From: VMDJ01 sp965659945
Lineage (GTDB): Bacteria > Pseudomonadota > Gammaproteobacteria > Chromatiales > Chromatiaceae
Assembly: GCA_965659945.1 (NCBI GenBank)
Contig: CBFHYJ010000034.1
Location: forward strand, 1 to 17,233
Reading direction: 5' to 3'
Length of the DNA stretch: 17,233 nt
Translations under genes and position numbers: made by a program
The notes under the pieces: model-generated
The model's input: only the letters and a program-made list of their open reading frames with translations
Databases searched by the model: none
What the model was told of the DNA's origin: nothing
In this document: positions 1 to 7,048 of the stretch, in pieces
Position numbering within the stretch: the stretch's first letter is position 1
How the letters are laid out: the number at the start of each line of letters is the position of its first letter

Positions 1-1265
1 TGGCGAGCTTCCGCAACCTGTGTGACAAAAAAGGCATTGATTTCGATAGCTTCTGGAAAGCCGATTCAGATGCAGAGCTTTACCACTTCATTGGCAAAGA
101 CATCATCTACTTCCATGCCTTGTTCTGGCCTGCCATGTTACAAGGTGCTGGCTTCCGCATGCCGACCTCAGTATTTGCGCACGGCTTTCTTACGGTTGAT
201 GGCGCGAAGATGTCAAAGTCACGTGGCACATTTGTAAAGGCTCGCACCTATCTAAAGCACCTCAACCCCGAATACCTGCGTTATTACTTCGCAGCTAAGT
301 TGAGCTCTAAGATTGATGACTTAGATCTTAATCTCGAAGACTTTGCGCAACGGGTTAATGCAGACCTTGTTGGTAAGGTTGTTAACATTGCTAGCCGTAA
401 TGCGGGCTTTATTAAGAAGCGTTTCGATAACAAACTCTCAACGACTTGTTCTGAGCCTGAGCTTTATCAAAGCTTTGTCGATGCCGGCGATCAAATTGCT
501 GCGCATTACGAAAACCGTGACTACGGTCGTGCGATTCGCGAAATCATGGCACTAGCGGATAAAGCCAATCAGTACATCGATGACAAGGCACCTTGGGTTA
601 TTGCTAAAGAAGAAGGTAAAGATCAAGAGCTACACGACATTAGCTCCGTTGGTATTAATCTTTTCCGCGTTTTGATGGGTTATCTAAAACCTGTGCTACC
701 TCTCATGGCTGCCGATGCAGAAGCCTTCCTGAACATTGAACCCATGACATGGAATAGCCAAGCCAAACCGCTTTGTGGTCACTCGGTGAATAAATTCAAA
801 CCATTGATGACCCGCGTTGAGCGCGAAAAGATTGATGCAATGATCGAAGATTCAAAAGAAGACCTCGCCGCTGAAGCCAAAGTGATTGGCAAAGGCGCTG
901 CACAAAAAACCACAAACTCTGCGATTGACCCTATCGCTGACACCATCGAGTTTGATGACTTTGCCAAGGTAGATCTGCGCATTGCAAAAATCGTTAAAGC
1001 CGAGCATGTAGAAGGTGCGGATAAGTTACTTCAGCTCACCTTGGATATTGGTGATGGCACTCGAAATGTCTTCGCAGGCATCAAGTCTGCCTACCAACCC
1101 GAAGACCTTGAAGGGAAATTGACCGTGATGGTGGCTAACCTTGCGGCGCGTAAAATGCGTTTTGGCCTATCTGAAGGCATGGTCTTAGCAGCTGGACCCG
1201 GTGGTAAAGATTTATTCATTCTAAATCCGGATAATGGTGCCCAACCTGGCATGCGCGTTAAATAA
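1..1265 (+). CDS. metG: Methionyl-tRNA synthetase, C-terminal part (5' end outside window)
   Basis: This is the 3' part of methionine-tRNA ligase, which charges tRNA-Met with methionine in the cytoplasm. The reading frame is open from base 3 and gives 420 residues before TAA at 1263-1265; full-length E. coli-type enzymes are about 677 residues, so the catalytic HIGH motif lies upstream of the window. Visible landmarks are the conserved stretch FIGKDIIYFH near the start, the KMSKS ATP-binding loop at 207-221, the anticodon-binding helical domain after it, and a C-terminal EMAP-II/Trbp-like tRNA-binding domain from about 924 to 1262 (DFAKVDLRIAKIVKAE, then ARKMRFGLSEGM). That appended domain is typical of dimeric bacterial MetG. 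No intrinsic terminator follows, so transcription may read into the next gene 83 nt downstream. Identification is secure; only the 5' end is missing. Confidence 0.97.
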   Translation, partial: ASFRNLCDKKGIDFDSFWKADSDAELYHFIGKDIIYFHALFWPAMLQGAGFRMPTSVFAHGFLTVDGAKMSKSRGTFVKARTYLKHLNPEYLRYYFAAKLSSKIDDLDLNLEDFAQRVNADLVGKVVNIASRNAGFIKKRFDNKLSTTCSEPELYQSFVDAGDQIAAHYENRDYGRAIREIMALADKANQYIDDKAPWVIAKEEGKDQELHDISSVGINLFRVLMGYLKPVLPLMAADAEAFLNIEPMTWNSQAKPLCGHSVNKFKPLMTRVEREKIDAMIEDSKEDLAAEAKVIGKGAAQKTTNSAIDPIADTIEFDDFAKVDLRIAKIVKAEHVEGADKLLQLTLDIGDGTRNVFAGIKSAYQPEDLEGKLTVMVANLAARKMRFGLSEGMVLAAGPGGKDLFILNPDNGAQPGMRVK

Positions 1266-1322
1266 CTTAAGGAATTTAAATCCTAACCGTTACTGAGGCC
1301 GGAAAGCCGCGCATATCGCCCG

Positions 1323-1348
1323 GCTGAGACCCAAGGTCCTGTCTCAGC
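1323..1348 (+). promoter_or_regulatory. Hairpin abutting the start codon of the FimV-like gene
   Basis: A perfect 8-bp inverted repeat, GCTGAGAC at 1323-1330 and GTCTCAGC at 1341-1348, closes a 10-nt loop and ends exactly at the base before the ATG at 1349. The loop contains AAGG (1333-1336), the only Shine-Dalgarno-like match close to the start. There is no U tract, so it is not a normal intrinsic terminator for metG. A translational control hairpin for the FimV-like gene is an inference. An overlapping weaker pairing (GCCGG 1298-1302 with CCGGC 1320-1324) could compete with it. Confidence 0.45.
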
Positions 1349-2554
1349 ATGTCTTTACGACGCACCATTCTTTTACTCTGCTGCCTACCTTCCATGGCTA
1401 ATGCCTTGTCACTAGGTCAAGCTGAAGTGCTATCGCACCTCGGCCAACCTCTGCATGTCTCAGTGCCTCTACGTGCCACGACCGAGGAGCTTTGGACGAC
1501 AGAAGCCTCGATTGCTAGCAAAGAAGAATTTGAGCTGCTCAGTATCGACTACCAAACCCATTTCTCAGACATTCAGGTCCTGATCCATAGTTACCAAGAT
1601 GCCCATCAACTGGTGATCACCAGCAAACAGCCTTTTAACAAACCTTTTATTCAGTTACCGGTTGCCGTTGAATCTACCGATGGTCGTCAAATTAAAACCT
1701 TTAGCCTGCTAATCGATCCGATCAGTTACTCAGTTCCAGCGATCAATACCACCCTCTTGATGCAGAAGCCTATGCCAATTGCGCCAAAAGTCGAAACTGA
1801 AACACAAACAACGATCAAGCAACAATTAGCTCAGCCCGAGCTTGTTCAGTCATCAAAACATAAACCAGTGAATACTGCTAAGAAAACACTTTCTTCAGTC
1901 AACTTGCACAAGGGTGAGATGACTCGCAATCAAGTCTCAGCAGGTGAAAGTTTATGGCGCATTGCCAGTCGCTATGTCGATTCACGTGAAGCGGTGCCAT
2001 CGATGATGTCGCATATTCATCAAACTAACAAAAAGGCGTTTGTTCGTGGTGACATCAACATGCTCATGTCGGGTAGCACACTGAGTTTTACAACGACTCC
2101 GAGTACAAGCAAAACCATTGAAACACCCGAGCCAGTCGCTATCCAAAAACCCACTGAAAACCAAATGAGCATTCTTGCCCCTCAAGCTGATGAGCTGCCT
2201 CAAACAATGAGCGATCCGGTCAATAACCTAGCGATCACTCAAGAAGAGCTTGCTAAGGCGACCATTGAACGCGAGCACCTTCAGAATGCGATCAACGATC
2301 TTCAAACCACATTGATTAGCCTTGAATCCAAGCTGATTAAACGCAATGAAAAGATTGCTGAGATCAATCAATCAGTGGCAAAGATCGCGAGTGGCCAAGC
2401 GCTATCCGCCAAAACCTCAACCAATACACGTGAGCTGATTGAAGTAGCGGCACTTTCAAGCCTAGGCACCTTAGGTGTACTTGGTCTTGGCCTGTTAATA
2501 CCTCGCTTAACCCGCAAAAAACGCCTCGAAGAAGAAGAGATACTTCTCACCTAA
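1349..2554 (+). CDS. Short FimV/HubP-like LysM membrane protein
   Basis: This encodes a 401-residue secreted membrane protein of the FimV/HubP family, whose members bind peptidoglycan and organise cell poles, type IV pili or chemoreceptors. Residues 1-19 are a signal peptide (twin Arg, hydrophobic LLLCCL, cleavage after ANA). Residues about 20-130 match the FimV N-terminal domain (LSLGQAEVLSHLGQPL at the mature start). Residues about 194-250 are the FimV-type LysM region (VSAGESLWRIASRYV...NMLMSGSTL). A Pro/Gln/Thr-rich linker leads to a coiled coil at about 296-350, then one membrane helix at about 365-385 and a 16-residue tail with basic then acidic residues. FimV proteins are usually far longer, with a large acidic cytoplasmic part ending in a TPR-like motif; that part is absent, with a clean stop and no trace of it downstream. 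It could be a dedicated paralogue rather than the main FimV. Family call is solid, function inferred. Confidence 0.8.
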   Translation: MSLRRTILLLCCLPSMANALSLGQAEVLSHLGQPLHVSVPLRATTEELWTTEASIASKEEFELLSIDYQTHFSDIQVLIHSYQDAHQLVITSKQPFNKPFIQLPVAVESTDGRQIKTFSLLIDPISYSVPAINTTLLMQKPMPIAPKVETETQTTIKQQLAQPELVQSSKHKPVNTAKKTLSSVNLHKGEMTRNQVSAGESLWRIASRYVDSREAVPSMMSHIHQTNKKAFVRGDINMLMSGSTLSFTTTPSTSKTIETPEPVAIQKPTENQMSILAPQADELPQTMSDPVNNLAITQEELAKATIEREHLQNAINDLQTTLISLESKLIKRNEKIAEINQSVAKIASGQALSAKTSTNTRELIEVAALSSLGTLGVLGLGLLIPRLTRKKRLEEEEILLT

Positions 2555-2566
2555 TCTGGTAGGTCT

Positions 2567-2580
2567 TTGATCAATAACAA
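2567..2580. promoter_or_regulatory. FNR/Anr-like box upstream of the rsx operon
   Basis: TTGATcaatAACAA matches the FNR/Anr consensus TTGAT-N4-ATCAA at 9 of 10 fixed positions. It lies in the 158-bp gap between the FimV-like gene and rsxA, 132 bp before the rsxA ATG. A -10-like hexamer TATTAT follows at 2613-2618 with no recognisable -35, which would suit an activator-dependent promoter, although the box centre would then sit near -51, not the canonical -41.5. Oxygen control of an electron-transfer operon is plausible, but a single near-match can arise by chance. Confidence 0.4.
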
Positions 2581-2612
2581 TCCACGCATAAAAAGCGGCG
2601 ATTTTCTGTACT

Positions 2613-2618
2613 TATTAT
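2613..2618 (+). promoter_or_regulatory. Possible -10 element for the rsx operon
   Basis: TATTAT matches the sigma-70 -10 consensus at five of six positions and would place the transcript start near 2625, about 88 nt before the rsxA ATG. No good -35 is found 16-18 nt upstream. It is the best -10 candidate in this gap, but the call is weak. Confidence 0.3.
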
Positions 2619-2681
2619 TTGCGCCACAGAGGGGCAAAACGTAAGCTATCCCTAGAATTTTCAAGAGATTAAACCATGTGC

Positions 2682-2699
2682 GACAAATACTGATTTGTC
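2682..2699. promoter_or_regulatory. Perfect dyad GACAAAT-N4-ATTTGTC in the rsxA leader
   Basis: GACAAAT at 2682-2688 and ATTTGTC at 2693-2699 are perfect inverted repeats separated by ACTG, ending 13 nt before the rsxA ATG. As DNA it looks like an operator for a dimeric regulator; as RNA it is a 7-bp stem with a tetraloop just upstream of a start codon that lacks a good Shine-Dalgarno. It does not match the SoxR or FNR consensus. The biological role is unknown. Confidence 0.45.
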
Positions 2700-2712
2700 A
2701 CCATGCATACTT

Positions 2713-3294
2713 ATGTCGGAATACGCGCTCATCCTCGTCAGCACCGTTTTGGTGAACAACTTTGTGCTCGTAAAATTCTTGGGCCTATGTCCTTTCATGG
2801 GTGTCTCACGCAAACTCGAAACGGCTGTCGGCATGGGGCTTGCGACCACCTTCGTACTCACCCTCTCGTCAGTGAGCAGCTACCTCGTTAACACTTACCT
2901 GCTCGAACCGATGGGTCTAGAGTTTCTGCGCACTATCGCTTTCATTCTACTGATTGCTGTTGTGGTTCAGTTCACCGAGATGGTGATGCATAAAACCAGT
3001 CCGATGTTGTATCAGGTGTTGGGCATTTTTTTACCGCTCATCACAACAAACTGCGCGGTACTCGGTGTTGCACTGTTAAATACCCAGGAAGATCACAATC
3101 TTGTTGAGTCAGCACTTTATGGCTTCGGTGCCGCAGTGGGCTTCTCTTTGGTCTTGGTGCTTTTCGCAGCGGTTCGCGAACGCGTCTCAGTGGCTGATGT
3201 TCCCAAGCCGTTCCAAGGTAACGCAATTGCTCTTATCACCGCCGGCTTGATGTCGATGGCGTTCATGGGCTTTGCTGGACTGGTAACTGGCTAA
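2713..3294 (+). CDS. rsxA: Rsx/Rnf electron transport complex subunit A
   Basis: Inner-membrane subunit of the RsxABCDGE (Rnf) complex, which couples ferredoxin/NADH electron transfer to ion movement in many bacteria and, in E. coli, keeps SoxR reduced. The protein is 193 residues, the same as E. coli RsxA, and is almost all hydrophobic with about six helices. Signature segments are NNFVLVKFLGLCPFMG and ITTNCAVLGVALLN. Cys26 and Cys114 sit at the positions that, paired with RsxE, are known in Rnf/Nqr structures to hold a membrane-embedded [2Fe-2S] cluster. The ATG at 2713 was chosen because it aligns with family starts; a TTG at 2695 would add six unconserved residues. There is no strong Shine-Dalgarno. 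Its stop overlaps the rsxB start by one base (TAATG). Confidence 0.97.
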   Translation: MSEYALILVSTVLVNNFVLVKFLGLCPFMGVSRKLETAVGMGLATTFVLTLSSVSSYLVNTYLLEPMGLEFLRTIAFILLIAVVVQFTEMVMHKTSPMLYQVLGIFLPLITTNCAVLGVALLNTQEDHNLVESALYGFGAAVGFSLVLVLFAAVRERVSVADVPKPFQGNAIALITAGLMSMAFMGFAGLVTG

Positions 3295-3851
3295 TGTTAA
3301 GCGGCGTAATAACCCTGACAGCGCTGTCGCTGATCTTTGGTCTACTACTCGGTTATTCCGCGATTCGCTTTCGAGTAGAAGGCGATCCCATTGCAGATCA
3401 AATCGATGCACTGCTACCGCAAACTCAGTGTGGGCAATGTAGCTATGCCGGCTGCCGCCCATATGCTGAGGCCATTGCAAACGGTGAAGCCGAGATTAAT
3501 CGTTGCCCACCTGGTGGTGAAGTCACGATGATTGCCTTATCAGAACTTCTAGGCCGCGACCCCATGCCACTTGAAGATGAGGAAGCAGCAGCCAAACCCA
3601 AAGCCGTTGCGATCATCATTGAGAACGATTGCATCGGTTGCACGCTGTGTATTCAGGCCTGTCCAGTCGATGCGATATTGGGTGCTGCAAAACAGATGCA
3701 TACCGTCATTGAAGCTGAATGTACTGGCTGTGAACTTTGTATCCCCCCTTGCCCTGTTGAATGCATCTACATGGTGTCAATCAAAGACACCACAGATACC
3801 TGGCGCTGGCCATTACCGAATCAGAATTCAGCAGAGGTCAGTCATGGCTAA
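3294..3851 (+). CDS. rsxB: Rsx/Rnf iron-sulfur subunit B
   Basis: RsxB is the polyferredoxin subunit that passes electrons into the Rsx/Rnf complex at the cytoplasmic face. The 185-residue protein has an N-terminal membrane anchor (residues 1-25), then a [4Fe-4S] domain with Cys46, Cys49, Cys54 and Cys71 (CGQCSYAGC), then two ferredoxin-type 4Fe-4S sites with Cys113/116/119/123 (CIGCTLCIQACP) and Cys143/146/149/153 (CTGCELCIPPCP). All expected cluster ligands are present. The ATG overlaps the rsxA stop by one base and the 3' end overlaps rsxC by eight bases, indicating translational coupling. Length and architecture are normal for the family. Confidence 0.97.
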   Translation: MLSGVITLTALSLIFGLLLGYSAIRFRVEGDPIADQIDALLPQTQCGQCSYAGCRPYAEAIANGEAEINRCPPGGEVTMIALSELLGRDPMPLEDEEAAAKPKAVAIIIENDCIGCTLCIQACPVDAILGAAKQMHTVIEAECTGCELCIPPCPVECIYMVSIKDTTDTWRWPLPNQNSAEVSHG

Positions 3852-5388
3852 TGTATCGATTCATGATTTCCACGGCGGTCTTACCCTTGATGATCACAAG
3901 GCACTTTCAACTCAATACCCAATAGCGCCGGTTTATTTACCAAAGACTTTAGTGGTGCCTTTGCAGCAACACATCGGCCAGATTGCCGAACCATGCATTA
4001 AGGTAGGTGATCACGTTCTTAAGGGACAACTGATCGCAAAAGCCAGTGAATATGTCAGTGCCAATATTCATGCACCAAGCTCAGGCACCGTTACTGCGAT
4101 AGATGAGCAACCTATTGCACATCCCTCAGGTTTGAATGCGTTATGCATTAGCATCGAATGCGATGGTAACGACACATGGACAAATCTTCCGGAAGCTATT
4201 GGTGATTGGGAAACCACCGAACCGCAATTACTGCGTGATCGCTTACGCCAAAGCGGCATCGTCGGACTCGGTGGCGCTGTATTTCCAACTGCTGTTAAAA
4301 CCAACACGCAAAACAAGCCAGTAGACACGCTGATTCTAAATGCCTCTGAGTGCGAACCTTACATCACCTGTGATGACATGCTGATGCGCACCGATCCAGA
4401 AAAGATTGTGACCGGTGCAAAAATCTTGCAGCACATTGTGGGCGCCAAAAAGATTCTTATCGGCATTGAAGAGAATAAGCCGCAAGCGATTGAAGCGTTA
4501 AACAACGCACGCAACGGCACTGACATTGAAATCGTTGTCGTACCGAACAAATATCCGAGTGGCGGCGAAAAACAGCTAATCCACTTACTGACAGGCATTG
4601 AGGTTCCTTCGCAAGGCTTACCGCTTGATGTAGGTATCTTGTGCCAGAATGTAGGCACTTGTGTTGCCGTTGCGAATGCTGTGCTCGAAGGCAAACCCTT
4701 TATCGATCGCATTGTCACACTCACGGGCGACGCACTCGCCAAACCTCAAAACGTTCGCGCATTGATTGGTACATCCATTCATGAACTGATTGAACATCAC
4801 AGTGGCTTTGCTAAAGCTTGCCAACGCACCCTGATGGGTGGCCCCATGATGGGCTTTAGCCTGCCAGATATCGATCGCCCGATCGCTAAAGGTAGCAACT
4901 GTGTTTTAAGCTTGCATGAAGTGGAGCCCACCCAAGAACCGCAGCCATGTATTCGCTGTGGAGAATGTGTAAAAGTCTGCCCCGCTCTTCTGTTGCCACA
5001 ACAGCTTTACTGGTACGCAAAGTCACATAACTTTGATCAAGCACAAGATCATCATCTCTTTGATTGTATTGAGTGCGGCTGTTGCGCTCATGTCTGCCCA
5101 TCCAAGATACCGTTGGTGCAGTACTACCGTTTTGCTAAGACTGAGATCTGGGCAAGCGAACGAGAGAAGCAGCAATCAGATCTTGCCCGCCGACGTCATG
5201 AATTCAGAGACGCACGCCTTGCGCGATTAGAGGCTGAACGTAAAGCTCGCCTTCGCAAGAAAAAAGAAGTGCTCGAGAATAAACCCAAAGCTAAAGGTGA
5301 TGATCCGAAGAAAGCCGCAATTGAAGCCGCTATGAAACGGGTTGCCGCAAAGAAAGCAGCTCAAGCGGCTGAGGAAAAATCATCATGA
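3844..5388 (+). CDS. rsxC: Rsx/Rnf subunit C, short-tailed
   Basis: RsxC is the peripheral NADH/FMN- and iron-sulfur-binding subunit of the Rsx/Rnf complex. The chosen ATG at 3844 has AGAGG six bases upstream and starts MANVSIHDFHGG; the frame is open further upstream inside rsxB, but that extension is not RsxC-like. The 514-residue product has an N-terminal barrel-sandwich region, the nucleotide-binding GLGGAVFPT at residues 141-149, and two 4Fe-4S motifs, CIRCGECVKVCP (369-380) and CIECGCCAHVCP (408-419). From about residue 440 it becomes a Lys/Arg/Ala/Glu-rich helical tail. E. coli RsxC is about 740 residues because that tail is expanded into Ala/Lys repeats; here it is brief and barely repetitive. 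It overlaps rsxB by 8 nt and rsxD by 4 nt (ATGA). Confidence 0.96.
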   Translation: MANVSIHDFHGGLTLDDHKALSTQYPIAPVYLPKTLVVPLQQHIGQIAEPCIKVGDHVLKGQLIAKASEYVSANIHAPSSGTVTAIDEQPIAHPSGLNALCISIECDGNDTWTNLPEAIGDWETTEPQLLRDRLRQSGIVGLGGAVFPTAVKTNTQNKPVDTLILNASECEPYITCDDMLMRTDPEKIVTGAKILQHIVGAKKILIGIEENKPQAIEALNNARNGTDIEIVVVPNKYPSGGEKQLIHLLTGIEVPSQGLPLDVGILCQNVGTCVAVANAVLEGKPFIDRIVTLTGDALAKPQNVRALIGTSIHELIEHHSGFAKACQRTLMGGPMMGFSLPDIDRPIAKGSNCVLSLHEVEPTQEPQPCIRCGECVKVCPALLLPQQLYWYAKSHNFDQAQDHHLFDCIECGCCAHVCPSKIPLVQYYRFAKTEIWASEREKQQSDLARRRHEFRDARLARLEAERKARLRKKKEVLENKPKAKGDDPKKAAIEAAMKRVAAKKAAQAAEEKSS

Positions 5389-6410
5389 GCAGCATGATCA
5401 GTTCTCCGCACCAACATGACAGCAATTCGGTTTCGCGCATCATGGCGATTGTTCTACTTGCGCTATTACCAGGTATCGCTGCGCTGGTATGGCTTTTAGG
5501 TAATGGTGTGCTCATTAACTTGGGCATCGCCATTGTCAGCGCGCTACTCAGCGAATGGGTGTTTCTACGCTTTAGAGGTCGTAATCCTGTTGTTGCCGTC
5601 ACCGATCTAAGCGCCGTGTTAACGGCTGTGTTACTTGCCTTGGCGCTACCGCCACTCATGCCCGCATGGCAAGTTGCATTAGGAACCATCTTTGCCATTG
5701 TCGTTGGTAAACAATTATTTGGTGGCATTGGTAACAATCCTTTCAATCCAGCCATGTTGGGTTACGCCCTGCTATTGGTCTCTTTCCCGGCTTCAATGAG
5801 TCAATGGATTCAACCGCAGAGTGCTGCATCAAATTTGGATATTGCTCAAGCGTGGCAACTCGCTGTTGATGGTGTCATGCCAACCACTATGGCATGGGAC
5901 AGCATGACGGGCGCCACGCCGTTATCAGAAGTGCGCGAAGGTCTACTTCAACACAGCATGTTGAGTGAACTCCATCCAGACGGCAGTTGGTCAGCCTTGA
6001 TGAGCTCAGGATGGGCTTGGGTGTCGTTAGCTTATCTAGCAGGTGGCGCCTTCTTGATCTTGAAAGGCATCATGAGCTGGCGCATCCCACTCAGCCTATT
6101 AGCAAGCGTTACCCTAGTCAGTGGCGTACTTTGGTTGATCGATAGTAATCAGTTCGCAAGCCCACTTTTTCATCTCTTTAGCGGTGCTGTAATGCTTGGT
6201 GCTTTCTTTATTGCAACAGACCCAGTGAGTGCCAGTACCACACCGAGAGGCCAATTGATCTTCGGGGCCATGATTGGCTTCTTCATCGTCATAATCCGCA
6301 CCTGGGGCGGGTATCCCGACGCTGTCGCTTTCTCTGTCCTACTACTCAATATGGCAGCACCCACAATCGACTATTACACGCAACCACGCGTCTTCGGTGG
6401 AGGGCGTTAA
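5385..6410 (+). CDS. rsxD: Rsx/Rnf subunit D (covalent FMN membrane subunit)
   Basis: RsxD is the large polytopic membrane subunit of the Rsx/Rnf complex (NqrB/RnfD family) and carries FMN bound through a threonine phosphoester. The 341-residue protein has about ten hydrophobic segments, the conserved loops GKQLFGGIGNNPFNPAMLGY and ATDPVSAS, and the flavinylation motif SMTGATPL, in which Thr178 is the expected attachment residue. The ATG overlaps the rsxC stop (ATGA) and is preceded by GAGGA at 5371-5375. A second in-frame ATG three codons on is also possible. The stop overlaps the rsxG start by one base. Length is close to the E. coli protein (about 350 residues). Confidence 0.96.
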   Translation: MSSMISSPHQHDSNSVSRIMAIVLLALLPGIAALVWLLGNGVLINLGIAIVSALLSEWVFLRFRGRNPVVAVTDLSAVLTAVLLALALPPLMPAWQVALGTIFAIVVGKQLFGGIGNNPFNPAMLGYALLLVSFPASMSQWIQPQSAASNLDIAQAWQLAVDGVMPTTMAWDSMTGATPLSEVREGLLQHSMLSELHPDGSWSALMSSGWAWVSLAYLAGGAFLILKGIMSWRIPLSLLASVTLVSGVLWLIDSNQFASPLFHLFSGAVMLGAFFIATDPVSASTTPRGQLIFGAMIGFFIVIIRTWGGYPDAVAFSVLLLNMAAPTIDYYTQPRVFGGGR

Positions 6411-7048
6411 TGCCAAAGCAAATGATCAAAAATTATGCGTCGGCATTAATCTCCGCGATCATTCTTGCGGCGTTCGCTAGTCTGGGGAGCAGCTTAGTCG
6501 GTTTTAGCTACGAATCGACTCACGAACAGATACTCCAAAATCAACGCGAAACCTTACGTCGTCAAATCAACGAAGTCTTCCCCGAGGTGCAACATGACAA
6601 CATTGTGATTGATGATGTCGTGTCGATTAAAGACGGTGAGCTCGGCGATGATGAAGTGAAGGTTTACCGCGCCACATTAAAAAAAGTACCCACTGGACTT
6701 ATCTACAGCCCCGTCACAGCTGATGGTTACTCAGGTGATATCTTGCTTACGATTGCGATCAATGAAAACAACCAAGTCACCGGGGTGCGTGTTCTGCACC
6801 ATAAAGAGACGCCAGGCCTAGGTGACAAGATCGAAATGCGTCGTAGTGGATGGATCAAAAGCTTCGATGGCACATCACTAACCTCACCTCGAGCTGAGAA
6901 ATGGGCCGTGAAACGTGATGGCGGTGACTTCGATCAATTTACAGGCGCAACCATTACGCCTCGCGCAGTGGTCAAAGCAGTAAAAAGCACCTTGCAGTAT
7001 CACCAGCTAAATAAAGAAAAACTTCACACCATGGAGCCAGACTCATGA
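6410..7048 (+). CDS. rsxG: Rsx/Rnf subunit G (periplasmic covalent FMN subunit)
   Basis: RsxG is the single-span subunit whose soluble FMN-binding domain faces the periplasm and relays electrons within the Rsx/Rnf complex. The 212-residue protein begins with a membrane anchor at about residues 10-32 and then an FMN-binding domain including LHHKETPGLGDKIE. It ends with the flavinylation motif FTGATITPRAVVKAV, where Thr181 is the expected FMN-bearing residue. A flavin transferase (ApbE) would be needed for attachment and is not in this window. A strong GGAGG at 6399-6403 lies six bases before the ATG, the best ribosome-binding site in the operon. It overlaps rsxD by one base and rsxE by four. 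Confidence 0.96.
   Translation: MPKQMIKNYASALISAIILAAFASLGSSLVGFSYESTHEQILQNQRETLRRQINEVFPEVQHDNIVIDDVVSIKDGELGDDEVKVYRATLKKVPTGLIYSPVTADGYSGDILLTIAINENNQVTGVRVLHHKETPGLGDKIEMRRSGWIKSFDGTSLTSPRAEKWAVKRDGGDFDQFTGATITPRAVVKAVKSTLQYHQLNKEKLHTMEPDS

Noticed and set aside
1271..1283. Near-palindrome GGAATTTAAATCC after metG
   Set aside because: Imperfect, AT-rich and short; not distinguishable from chance.
2610..2640. Possible terminator TTTGCGCC/GGGGCAAA after the FimV-like gene
   Set aside because: The stem is broken by a mismatch and has no U tract; too weak to call.
2695..2712. Upstream TTG start extending rsxA by six residues
   Set aside because: The added residues have no counterpart in RsxA; ATG 2713 gives the exact family length of 193 residues.
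3571..3843. 91-codon upstream extension of rsxC
   Set aside because: It lies inside rsxB in another frame and is not RnfC-like; ATG 3844 has a good ribosome-binding site and matches the family start.
4359..4742. 127-codon minus-strand frame inside rsxC
   Set aside because: It is opposite the conserved RsxC core, with no promoter or family resemblance.
5330..5755. 141-codon minus-strand frame across the rsxC/rsxD junction
   Set aside because: It is a shadow of conserved RsxD membrane segments; unusual composition and no similarity to known proteins.
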